DNA of 64,000 nt, from the NCBI RefSeq assembly GCF_016097555.1, contig NC_054703.1, forward strand, positions 9,251,474-9,315,473, given 5' to 3'. The position numbers and the translations under genes are program-made. This stretch comes from Gigantopelta aegis. Its lineage: Eukaryota > Mollusca > Gastropoda > Neomphalida > Peltospiridae. Shown here one piece after another: positions 11,401-21,100 of the stretch. Numbering within the stretch: the first letter of the stretch is position 1; each line of letters opens with the position of its first letter. The notes beneath the pieces are model-generated. The model saw nothing but the letters and a program-made list of their open reading frames with translations, did no database searches and had not been told where the DNA came from.

Positions 11401-11685
11401 TTCCTCCATAGAGAAACGGCTGTTGTACACTTCAGCATTTTCAGATGAAAAATTAATGGACTGCTTTTCAGCTTTAGTTCTGACAGATGTAAAAGCATCT
11501 GTACTGAAAGCAGAAGATAAGTTATGAGAAAAGTTGTCTGCCAATGCATTAGCAATGTCACGATGAGACGTGACATCCGTATCATTGACATACAAATGAT
11601 GAACTGTATTACTGGATTCTTTACCTTTGATTTTACGGATCCTATTCCAGACAGATTTTACTGATGTTTGTGAATTCAGTTTGGA

Positions 11686-11964
11686 ATGAATGAATGTTGA
11701 ACGACACCCCAGCACGAAAAATACATCGGCTATTGGGTGTCAAACTATGGTAATGCAAATAAATAAATAAAGTGATGATTAACATCAATATAAAAATCCA
11801 AGACTTAAACAAAAACTGTGTCAAGAACTGTGCAAAAACACAAATATCACAGAATTTTACGGATACTGAATTTTACTCAAAACTTCAATTTTGTGCTGTA
11901 TTGGCCATTCTCAAAGAGAATGTTACACCCCTGCACCACGGTGAGGTTACAGCACACGCAGGGG
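11686..11964 (-). mobile_element. LINE-derived short element nested in LINE A ORF2
   Basis: 279 bp, ribozyme head at the right, LINE tail at the left. A perfect 15-bp target duplication, TGAATTCAGTTTGGA, lies at 11671-11685 and 11965-11979. Removing one duplicate and the element restores continuity with the uninterrupted LINE C at the same point, so the boundaries are exact. Confidence 0.93.
11893..11964 (-). ncRNA. HDV-like ribozyme fold, intact by eye
   Basis: P1 CCCCTGC/GCAGGGG, P2 GTGCTGTA/TACAGCAC, P3 ACC/GGT with loop TCACCGT, P4 CATTCTC/GAGAATG with a TTT loop, and joining strand GCCAA. The predicted cut lies at 11964/11965, exactly the insertion junction set by the 15-bp target duplication. 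Confidence 0.7.
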
Positions 11965-13000
11965 TGAATTCAGTTTGGAGACAAAAGTTCTCCAAGATGT
12001 TTTCTTACTCTGTCTAATCTCTCTGCGAGCCTTAGCCCTAGCAATACGAAATGCATCCAGGTTGTCTGATGTAGGTTCACGTTTGAACCGCTCAAGCAAC
12101 CTGTTTCGCTCTTTGAATGCATCTTTGCACGTATCATTAAACCATGGTTTATTGAAACGCTTTGGTACTGCCGAAGTCTTAGGAATAGTTTCATCTGCAA
12201 TGTCCTTCAAGATGGAAGTGAACAACGACATGGGATCATCAGCATCAGTAATGGCAAATTGTTGCAGACGAGTGCTGCACAGATGCTGAAACTGACCCCA
12301 ATTTGCCTTCGCCAACTTCCACCTTTGAACCCTTTCAAGTGATGGTGGTCCATCATTCTCCAAAATAATGGGAAAGTGGTCACTACCACAAGGGTCTGAA
12401 CCAACTTTCCAGGAGAAATCAAGAAAAAGTGAAGGACTACAAAGGGTTAAATCTATAGAAGTGAAAGAACCACTTGCAGAATGAAAATATGTACGACTTT
12501 TATCATTAAATAAAAGTAAGTCATTTTTGAGAATTAAGTCTTCCAATTGTTTTCCTCTAATATTTACATCCTCGCATCCCCACAAAGTGTGGTGAAGATT
12601 AAAATCTCCCATAACAATGAAGGGAGTAGGGAGCTGATTAATGAGATCTTGAAGATCTCTTGAATTAAAATTAAAATGGTTTCGAGGAGGTAAATAAACT
12701 GAACACAGAGTTATAGTTTTATGAGCCGTGACCTTTACAGCCACAGCTTGTAAATTGGTATTTAATGTCACTATACTCTGAGGAATGTTTTCATTAACAA
12801 GAATGGAAACACCCCCAGATGCTCTATTTTCAGTTTCTTGAAATTTATGATGGAGGTTAAATCCTCTCATAGTAATATGATCAGTGTCCTTCAAGAAAGT
12901 TTCCTGAAGACACACTGCAAGAGGATTATGTTTTTGAATTAAAAGACTTAATTCATCAAAATTGGGCCTAAGCCCACGGCAGTTCCACTGAATGACTGAA

Positions 13001-14311
13001 TTAGCCATTAGGGGGAAGTACGGGAGTTATCTTTGGCTTTCGAGATCTTTGTGATTGTGGACAATCATCTGGCATTATATCCATTTGATCATCCACATCA
13101 GTCAAAGCTTCAAAAGGATTGTTGGTCGGAACCAACTGTTTTTCATATTTCTTCAGACGTCCTGAAGAAGAATCCTTATTGGGTTTTTTAAGGTCTTTCC
13201 GTGGCGAAGGCTTACTGGGACCTGGCTCCCCAGAAGATGAACCTCTTGATGGATTGGTAGAATCCAAAGACACCTGGGATGATTTGGAAACTTGTTTATT
13301 AGCAGCTTTTGTAGTTTGCTTTTGAACTTTTTCAATATTAGAAATCTTCTTAAATTTGTCCTCACCATTAGGCCATGTAAGGTCTGGCTGAATGGCTATA
13401 CTGGTTGTAGATACCTTCACAGCAGCGGCATACGATTTTCCAGCTGCTGGGGGTGTTGATGCTTCCACAACCTTTCTAGCCTCTGTGAAAGAGAGGTGTT
13501 TTTCAACTTTCACATGTTGTACCTCTTTTTCCACTTTCCACCTTGGGCACTCTCGCGAATACGCAAAGTGTTTCCCTTTACAGTTGGTACATGCCATATC
13601 ATTTTGACATGCCTTGCTGTCATGGTCAAATTGACCACAACGAGCACATGTCAATCTGTTACGGCATGTATTTTGTCCATGTCCAAATCTTTGGCATTTG
13701 AAACATCGTAAAGGGTTAGGAATATACGGCACGACAGGTATATTTAAATAACCTGCTTTGACAGAATTTGGAAGGGTTGGCATATTAAATGTAAGGATTA
13801 AGGTGTTCGTCGAAACCAGTTCATTGTTCCGACGGACCTTAATGCGCTTGACTGATGTGACACCTTGTGAGGAGAGATTTTCGCAAATCTCATCCTCACT
13901 GACTCCTTCCAAATCCCTAGACCGAACCACTCCTTTAGAGGAATTAAGGCTGGCGTGAGGACTGACTTTGATGGAAATATTACATAAATGTTTTGATTTA
14001 AGAAGATTTCTGGAATGACTCTCTGTTGAGCATTCGACCAACAATGAGCCACTCCTTAATTTCTTAACACTTTTAGGCTCGCCGGCCAAGCCTTCGAGCC
14101 CTTTTTGAATCGCAAAAGGCGACACTTTCTTCAAGGCCTCATCATCAGTAGACCCGATGACAAGAAACCTTGGCCAGGTTTTTGAAGAAATCACTCTGGA
14201 TTTCTTTACAAACAATGTCGTAGACTCTTCATCTGATGATGAAGAGTCCGAAACTTCGGTGTGGACCCTTTTCAGGGTCCCATCAAAAGTTAGTGTTGTT
14301 GTTTGAGCCAT
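13001..14311 (-). CDS. LINE A ORF1, nucleic-acid-binding protein, intact
   Basis: 436 residues if read from the ATG at 14311 (MAQTTTLTFDGTLKRVHTEV); an upstream in-frame extension is possible but is not shared by LINE C. After an acidic serine-rich stretch comes an RRM-like segment (about 46-175). Three CCHC zinc knuckles follow at about 203-216, 222-235 and 241-255 (CFKCQRFGHGQNTC, CARCGQFDHDSKAC, CTNCKGKHFAYSREC), then a lysine- and serine-rich basic tail. It binds element RNA and acts as a chaperone in related LINEs. Its stop (13001-13003) overlaps the ORF2 ATG (13006-13008). The frame is open throughout, unlike ORF2 of the same copy. Confidence 0.88.
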   Translation of the reverse strand: MAQTTTLTFDGTLKRVHTEVSDSSSSDEESTTLFVKKSRVISSKTWPRFLVIGSTDDEALKKVSPFAIQKGLEGLAGEPKSVKKLRSGSLLVECSTESHSRNLLKSKHLCNISIKVSPHASLNSSKGVVRSRDLEGVSEDEICENLSSQGVTSVKRIKVRRNNELVSTNTLILTFNMPTLPNSVKAGYLNIPVVPYIPNPLRCFKCQRFGHGQNTCRNRLTCARCGQFDHDSKACQNDMACTNCKGKHFAYSRECPRWKVEKEVQHVKVEKHLSFTEARKVVEASTPPAAGKSYAAAVKVSTTSIAIQPDLTWPNGEDKFKKISNIEKVQKQTTKAANKQVSKSSQVSLDSTNPSRGSSSGEPGPSKPSPRKDLKKPNKDSSSGRLKKYEKQLVPTNNPFEALTDVDDQMDIMPDDCPQSQRSRKPKITPVLPPNG

Positions 14312-14746
14312 AATATAGTTCATATAATTCATCACTCATGCTCCCCACCCACCACGGAGTCCAACAAGGGGACATGATGCTGCGGATAACCAGCAGACAA
14401 TCATGCCAGGGATACATGGTTGAGATACTCAGGCAATAAGAAATAATAAATCACCTGATTGACCCTAGCCACCGCCCCAAGAGCAACAAAACATATGACC
14501 ATTGAAACAATGTTTGTTCTTTGGAAATGTAACAAAGCAAAGGGTTGTATGCCCTCGAGCTTGACGTGACCAGCCGATTGATCAGGTCGGGCCTTCCTGA
14601 ACACCCGTCTATATGAACTCCGGGCCAAAGTGATTTATTGTCAGAAGTCATACCCGCAGGTATGCCCCAACTCAATCACCAGGATCCCATCATCCATTTT
14701 CACGGGTTGCACCTCACGGCAAACAAGGTGCCTCATACGAGGAGTT

Positions 14747-14818
14747 GTGCATTTATTGGCCATTCTATAAAAGAATGTTCACCCCTGCACCACGGTGAGG
14801 TTAATGCACACGCAGGGG
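14747..14818 (-). ncRNA. HDV-like ribozyme fold with compensatory P2 changes
   Basis: P1 CCCCTGC/GCAGGGG. P2 here is GTGCATT with AATGCAC, where other copies have GTGCTGT with ACAGCAC: both strands changed together. P4 keeps six pairs (CATTCT/AGAATG). The C-C-A-A joining strand is kept. The 5' end coincides with the target duplication of LINE A. Confidence 0.65.
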
Positions 14819-16858
14819 GGAATCGAAATGATTCCATCACATTTCTTTGTCCAAATAAATCTTTTCGAGTTGCTGACAAATGCTTACACTCCACCAAAAT
14901 GTGGCGTACAGCCAGAGTACACTGGCAGTGCTCATACTGAGGTGGAGGATCCTTATTCAAAAGAAATGAATGGGTCAAGTCAGTATGACCGATGCGAGCA
15001 CGACACAATAATATTTCATCTTTCCTGCACTGTTTATAGGAGCACTGCCACTCTCCCAAGACTGGCTTGATAGCATGACGCTTGTTCGCAACCGCACCGT
15101 CACACTCATGTTGCCAAGTCGAAAAGATAAATTTGTTGATACTATATTTAAAGGGACATTCCTGAGTGCTGCATTGTAATATGTTTCAGACTAATAAAAT
15201 AGTTCTACGATTAAACTTACATATTAAATATATTTTCTTATTTAGAATATCAGTGTCTGTATATTCAATGTGTTTCTGGTCATCACAATATTTGTAAAAA
15301 GCTCAAATTGGATTTTTGACTAAAATTAAATTTAACCTCGTACAAATATTAGAATAATCAGAAACACGTTTAATATACAGCCACTAATATTTTATTCAGA
15401 AAAATATACTTGATATGTAATTACAATCGTTAAAAAAGTCTCTTTTACTCGATAACATCTTTAAAATTGCAACAAACTAAGGAATGTCCCTTTAAAATCA
15501 TTATAAGGTATACCAACCCTGGCATGAGGCAAATCCAAAGCAGACTTGGTAGCTGAATCTGCCTTTTCATTACCCCTGATGCCAACATGGCACCCAACAT
15601 CTTTATTGGCAATAGATAAAGACACACTTTTGTATCACCATCCCAACTAAGGGATGGTCCAGCTTCATATTACGTAAAGCTTGGAGACACGAACGTGAGT
15701 CAGTAATCTTTTTCTAAGGCTTTAATGCCAGCATCGATCTTTAGTGCTAACGTTTGGGCAGAGTCAGGCAATCTCATGGAAAGTATTGTGTCTGATGGAG
15801 AAAAACTAGCACAAGCCACAGAATTCCCATCCCGTGACCCACCTGTATAAACAGGAATGTAATCACGGTACTTGTCTTGAATTTCCATGAAAAACTGTTT
15901 ATACACAACAGCATCTGTACGATCTTTCTTCAGATGCGCACGATCAAACAAAATGTTAGGTGGTGTAATACACCAATGTGATAAAACAAAATATGAAGGT
16001 GTCCAAAATGTCATTTAAATCAATGATGGAAAGCGACAAAAAGCATTTGGCCTTGCATAAAAAAAACCTTCATATATTTGTTGTCAAACACCGCGTCATG
16101 TGTAGGATGTGTTGGTAATGAGTTAATCTTGGTGGCATACTGCAGAGCAAGCTTGGCACGTCTAGCACCCAAACAAGGTTCGTGTGCATCAACGTACAAG
16201 CTCTCTACAGGAGATGTTCTAAATGCACAAAGACAAAGACAAAGCCTGAGTCCCTGGTTGTGTATAGGATCTAGCATTTGCAAGTAAGACTTGCGTGCCG
16301 ACCCATACACAATGCATCCATAATCTAGTTTTGACCTCGCAAGAGATCTATACAGACGTAGCATAACCTTGCGGTCTGCTCCCCATTCTGTATTACCAAT
16401 AACTTTTAAAATATTCAGAGCTTTTAAGCCCTTCTTTTTAACATATTTAAGATGGGGCACAAAAGATAGTTTCCTGTCAAATATAACTCCCAGAAATTTA
16501 GTCTCCTCCACAAATGGAATTGGATTTTTGTCCAAAAACAACTGTGGATCTAAGTGGAGACCTCGTTTCTGGCAGATATGGATACAAACCGTTTTTGCCT
16601 TTGAGAATATAAAGCCGTTGTCAGTTGCCCATTGATGAAGTTTATTCAAACAAAGCTGCAACTTACGTTCTATGATACTCATATTGGACGATCTATAGCA
16701 AATCTGAAAATCATCGACATATAACGAGCAATCCACACCAGGAGTTAAACACTGGGTGATGCTGTTAATTTTCACAGAAAATAAAGTTACAGACATGATA
16801 CTACCTTGAGGCACGCCCATCTCCTGTGAGTGAATATCGAACAATGTCGACCCCACCC
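14819..16858 (-). pseudogene. LINE B ORF2 C-terminal part (RT, RNase H)
   Basis: Homologous to LINE A ORF2 from the RT palm (QEMGVPQGSIMS, YVDD) through RNase H to the C-terminal zinc motif (CEHCQCTLAVRHILVEC). The RT piece at 16020-16856 is open for 278 codons. Beyond it the frame is broken by several indels, by a shortened segment near 15590-15730 and by the MITE at 15152-15491. It is more diverged than LINE A or C, which agrees with its lower position in the nest. Confidence 0.82.
15152..15491. mobile_element. Foldback MITE, TTAA target duplication
   Basis: Ends AGGGACATTCCTGAG and, in reverse complement, AGGGACATTCCTTAG. TTAA flanks both sides (15148-15151 and 15492-15495). The uninterrupted LINE C sequence at the same point contains a single ATATTTAAAATC, so TTAA was duplicated. 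The arms are long inverted repeats. TTAA duplication suggests mobilisation by a piggyBac-like transposase, which is inference. Confidence 0.85.
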
Positions 16859-16861
16859 GAA

Positions 16862-17029
16862 GAATAATCCATGTGATACTTAGAACTGAATGAATGAATG
16901 AAATGAATGTTTAACGACACCCCCAGCACGCAATATACATCGGCTATTGGGTGTCAAACTATGGTAAATGCAAAACGTTAAATGTTGAATCACATCAATA
17001 TAAAAATTGAAGATGTAAATAAAAACACA
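16862..17029 (-). mobile_element. Minisatellite remnant followed by LINE 3' tail fragment
   Basis: 16862-16887 is GPCR minisatellite sequence. From 16888 a GAAT-repeat tail and LINE 3' UTR run to about 17029, where they stop abruptly at AAAAACACA. This is a strongly 5'-truncated LINE insertion. 17030-17060 holds a piece of MITE centre (TTTCGTACGTACGAAA). Confidence 0.7.
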
Positions 17030-17063
17030 AATAATTTCGTACGTACGAAAATATAATATTTAA

Positions 17064-17449
17064 AGGGACATTCCTGAGTTTGCTGCAATGTTTAAGGTGT
17101 TACCAACTAACAGAGACTTTTTAACGATTGTAATTACATATGAAATATATATTTTTCTGCATACAATATTACTGGCTATATATAAAACGTGTTTCTGATC
17201 GTTCTAATATTTGTACTAGGTTAAATTTCATCTTATTTCCTAAAATATTGTTTTTTTCGTACGTACGAAATTATTTGAAGACAAAATCCAGTTTGGGCTT
17301 CTTAGAAATATAATGACGACCAGAAACACATTGAGTATACAGACACTGATATTCTAAACAAGAAAATATATTTAATATGTAACTTTAATCGTAGAACTAT
17401 TTTATTAGTCGGAAACATCTCACAATGGAGCAAACTCAGGAATGTCCGT
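17064..17449. mobile_element. Foldback MITE
   Basis: 386 bp between TTAA at 17060-17063 and 17450-17453. Inverted arms of about 170 bp surround a centre with the 16-bp palindrome TTTCGTACGTACGAAA (near 17256-17273). Its right flank is the GTTTAACGACACC of a LINE tail, a natural TTAA target, but the left flank does not match, so a rearrangement followed. Confidence 0.82.
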
Positions 17450-17950
17450 TTAACGACACCGCAGCACGAAAAATACATCGGCTATTGGGTGTCAAACTAT
17501 GGTTAATGCAAAACTAAAGTGATGATCAACATCAATATAAAAACTATGGTGTCAAACTATCGTAATGGAAACAAACAAGGTGATGATCAACATCAACAGA
17601 AAAATTCAAGCTATAACTAAAAACAGTGTAAAGAACTGTGCAAAAATACAAATACAAATATCAGAGATAAGATACTGACTTACTGTAAACTTCAATTTGT
17701 GCTGTATTGGCCATTCTCAGCGAGAATGTTACACCCCTGCACCACGTTGGGGTTACAGCACGCGCAGAGGCCATTCTCAGCGAGAATGTTACACCCCTGC
17801 ACCACGGTGAGGTTACAGCACGTGCAGAGGCCATTCTCAGCGAGAATGTTACACCCCTGCACCACGGTGAGGTTACAGCACGCGCAGAGGCCATTCTCAG
17901 CGAGAATGTTACACCCCTGCACCACGTTGGGGTTACAGCACGCGCAGTGG
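17450..17950 (-). mobile_element. LINE-derived element with four tandem ribozyme heads
   Basis: The LINE tail part (17450-17700) contains an internal partial duplication (two copies of GTGTCAAACTAT). To its right the 5' head is repeated as four exact 60-bp units (17711-17950). The overall layout resembles tandem 5' monomers of some LINEs. Confidence 0.82.
17699..17950 (-). ncRNA. Tandem HDV-like ribozyme heads (60-bp x 4)
   Basis: Each unit has the P1, P2 5' strand, P3 and P4 parts. Only the innermost unit (17699-17770) is followed by the P2 3' strand TACAGCAC, so only it can form the whole fold. P1 there is CCTCTGC/GCAGGGG with a wobble, P3 loop CCAACGT, P4 CATTCTC/GAGAATG with loop GCT, joining strand GCCAA. 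The two outer units share a GTTGGGG variant, the two inner ones CGGTGAGG. Confidence 0.6.
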
Positions 17951-18008
17951 AGAATCAAGTGGACGTGCCGCATTCACTGAATACAGTGAGGTGTCTCGCT
18001 ACAATTGG
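17951..18008. repeat. Flanking repeat split by LINE C
   Basis: About 58 bp matching 23735-23880 on the other side of LINE C, where a unit of roughly 75 bp (CGCTACAGTTGGTTAAAAGG and onward) occurs nearly twice. It marks the pre-insertion target as a small tandem repeat. Confidence 0.7.
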
Positions 18009-18196
18009 AATGAATGAATGAATGAATGAATGTTTAACGACACCCCAGCACGAAAAATACATCGGCTATTGGGTGTCAAACTATGGTAAAATGCAAGAAA
18101 AGTGTGATGATCATCATCAATATAAAAATTCAACAATTAAATAAAAACACAGTGTAAAGGACTGTGTAAAAGTACAAATATCACAGATAGATATAA

Positions 18197-21100
18197 TTAA
18201 AATTTAGAATAAAATTCAGTATCTCGTAAAAACTGCAATAAAAGTTCTGGATGGAATCGAAATGATTCCATCACATTTCTTTGTCCAAATATATCTTTTC
18301 GAGTTTCTGACAACTGCTTACACTCCACCAAAATGTGTCGCACAGTCAGAAGACACTGGCAGTGCTCACACTGAGGTGGAGGATCTTTCTTCAAGATAAA
18401 TGAATGGGTTAAGTAAGTGTGACCGATGCGGGCACGACACAAGACTATTTCATCCTTCCTGCACCGTCTATAGGAGGACTGCCACTCTCCCAAGACTAGC
18501 TTGATAGCATGAAGCTTGTTCCCGCAACCTCACCGTCCCAATCACGTTGCCAAATCGAAAAGATAAATTTGTTAATACCATATTTAAAATCAGTATACGG
18601 TACACCAACCCTGGCATGAGGCAAATCCAAAGCAGACTTGGCAGCTAAATCTGCCTTTTCATTACCCCTGATGCCAACATGGCTGGGTACCCAACAAAAT
18701 ACAATGTCTTTATTACCAATAGATAAAAAGACACACTTTCGTATCACCATCCCAATTAAGGGATGGTCCAGCTTCATATTACGTAAAGCTTGGAGACAAG
18801 AAAGTGAGTCAGTAAAAATAATAAATTTGGATGCACTAGAATCCTTTATTTCTTCTAAGGCTTTAATGACTGCCCAAACTTCAGCACTAAAGATCGATGC
18901 TGAGTCAGGTAGTCGCATGGAAAGTATTGTCGTTAAACAAACATTCAATCAATCAATCAATCATGGAAAGTATTGTGTCTGATGGAAAAACTGTAGCACA
19001 AGCCACAGAATTCCCATCCCGTGATCCATCTGTATACACAGGAATGTAATCACGGTACTTGTCCTGAATTTCCATGAACAATTGTTTATAAACTACAGCA
19101 TCTGTACGATCTTTCTTCAGATGCGCCAGATGAAACACAATTTTAGGTGATGTAATACACCATGGTGGTAAAACAAAATATGAAGGAGTTTCCAAAGTGT
19201 CAGTTAAATCAATGTTGGAAAGCGACAAAAAACGCTTAATGCGAAGACCAAATGTACGAATAGCATTTAGCCTTGCATCAAACAACTTCATATATTTGTT
19301 GTCAAACACAGCATCATGAGCTGGATGTGTTGGTAAAGATTTAATCTTGGCAGCATACTGCAGAGAAAGCTTTGCACGTCTAGCACCCAAACAGGGTTCA
19401 TGTGCATCAACGTACAAGCTCTCTACAGGTGATGTTCTAAACGCACCAAGACAAAGCCTAAGTCCCTGATTGTGTATAGGATCTAGCATCTGCAAGTAAG
19501 ACTTGCGTGCCGAACCATACACAATGCATCCATAATCAAGTTTAGACCTCACAAGAGATCTATACAGACGGAGCATAACCTTGCGGTCTGCTCCCCATTC
19601 CGTATTACCAATAACTTTTAAAATATTGAGAGCTTTTAAGCCCTTCTTTTTAACATATTTAAGATGGGGCACAAAAGATAGCTTCCTGTCAAATATAACC
19701 CCCAGAAATTTAGTCTCCTCCACAACTGAAATTGGATTTTTGTCCAAAAACAACTGTGGATCTAAGTGAAGACCTCTTTTCTGGCAGATATGCATACAAA
19801 CCGTTTTTGCCTTTGAGAATCTAAAGCCATTGTCAGTTGCCCATTGATGAAGTTATTCAAACAAAGCTGCAACTTACGTTCAATGATACTCATATTGGAC
19901 GATCTATAGGAAATCTGAAAATCATCGACATATAACGAGCAATCGACACCAGGTGTTAAACACTGGGTGATGCTGTTAATTTTCACAAAAAATAGAGTTA
20001 CAGACAGGATACTACCTTGAGGCACACCCATCTCCTGTGGGTGAATGTCGGACAAAGTCGACCCCACCCGGACTTTAAAAGATCTATCTCTTAAAAACTG
20101 AGATATAAAAACTGGAAGTCGACCTCTTAAGCCCATGCCATGGAGGTCGTTTAAAATCCCATACTTCCACGTGGTGTCGTAAGCTTTCTCCAAATCAAAA
20201 AACACTGAAACCAAGTGCTGATTATGGATGAAAGCTTCCCTACAAAACGTTTCAAATCTAAGAAGATGATCAACCGTGCTACGTCTAGATCTGAACCCAC
20301 ATTGCACGTTAGTGAGCAATTTGTGAGATTCAAGATACCAGACAAGTCTACGATTGATCATGCGTTCCATGGTTTTACAAATGCAACTTGTCAAAGCGAT
20401 AGGGCGATAACTAGTAGGATTGGTTGGATCCTTACCAGGCTTGGGAATAGGAATGATAATAGCTTCCTCCAATCAGAAGGAAAGTCACCAGAAATCCAAA
20501 TGTTATTAAAAACATTCAAAAGAACCATCAAAGATGATTCAGGTAAATGTTTTAATAACTGATAATGAATTTCATCTGGACCTACTGAAGTATCACGGGC
20601 TCTACGAAGAGCATCCTGCAATTCCTCCATAGAGAAACGCATGTTGTACACTTCAGCATTTTCAGATGCAAAATTAATGGACTGCTTTTCAGCTTTAGTT
20701 CTGACAGATGTAAAAGCATCTGTACTGAAAGCAGAAGATGAGTTATGAGAAAAGTTGTCTGCCAATGCATTAGCAATGTCACGATGAGACGTGACATCCG
20801 TATCACTGACAGACAAATGATGAACTGTATTACTGGATTCTTTACCTTTGATTTTACGGATCCTATTCCATACAGATTTTACTGATGTTTGTGAATTTAA
20901 CTTGGAGACAAAAGTTCTCCAAGATGTTTTCTTACTCTGTCTAATCTCTCTGCGAGCCTTAGCCCTAGCAATACGAAATGCATCCAGGTTGTCTGATGTA
21001 GGTTCACGTTTGAACCGCTCAAGCAACCTGTTTCGCTGTTTGAATGCATTTTTGCACGTATCATTAAACCATGGTTTACTGAAACGCTTTGGTACTGCCG

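Larger units (their letters stand above)
9024..13008 (-). pseudogene. LINE A ORF2: endonuclease, reverse transcriptase, RNase H
   Basis: The replication enzyme of the element. The AP endonuclease comes first (QWNCRGLRPN, CLQETFLKD, MGDFNLHHTLWGC, GSDHFPIIL). Reverse transcriptase follows (PKPGKDPTNPTSYRPIALT, GFRSRRSTVDHL, FDLEKAYDTT, GVPQGSILS and catalytic YVDD). RNase H carries YTDGSRDG, SAEVWAVIKALEEI, IFTDSLSCLQAL and the C-terminal GNEKADLAAK. The C-terminus has a zinc motif CEHCQCLLTVRHILVEC. ATG at 13008 overlaps the ORF1 stop by 8 nt. The frame is broken by the insertion at 11686-11964 and by a 2-nt loss near 9630 (GTGAGTGTAAAA where LINE C has GTGAGTCAGTAAAA). Confidence 0.88.
8826..14818 (-). 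mobile_element. LINE A, full-length non-LTR retrotransposon (I/Ingi-like group)
   Basis: Complete from ribozyme head (14747-14818) to GAAT-repeat tail (from 8826), with 5' UTR, ORF1, ORF2 and 3' UTR. About 5.7 kb without the nested element. The target duplication GGAATCGAAATG at 8817-8828 and 14819-14830 lies in LINE B ORF2. AP endonuclease + RT + RNase H places it in the I group. The L1Tc-like 5' hallmark favours Ingi, but Nimb or I cannot be excluded without a phylogeny. One nested element and one frame change in ORF2 make it inactive. Confidence 0.88.
8603..16860 (-). mobile_element. LINE B, 5'-truncated, interrupted by LINE A and a MITE
   Basis: The 3' portion is 8603-8825 and the remainder 14819-16860, with LINE A (8826-14818) and a MITE (15152-15491) inside. 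It ends within the reverse transcriptase region, so it is 5'-truncated and has no ribozyme head. Target duplication: GAATAATCCATCTGA at 8588-8602 and GAATAATCCATGTGA at 16862-16876 (one mismatch), both in minisatellite sequence. It is older than LINE A, which lies inside it. Confidence 0.82.

Noticed and set aside
13119-13325. Plus-strand frames over the LINEs
   Set aside because: Shadow frames opposite ORF1 and ORF2 with no independent support.
17711-17950. CRISPR or tRNA array
   Set aside because: Uniform 60-bp tandem units without spacers. They match the LINE 5' head and lack tRNA folds.
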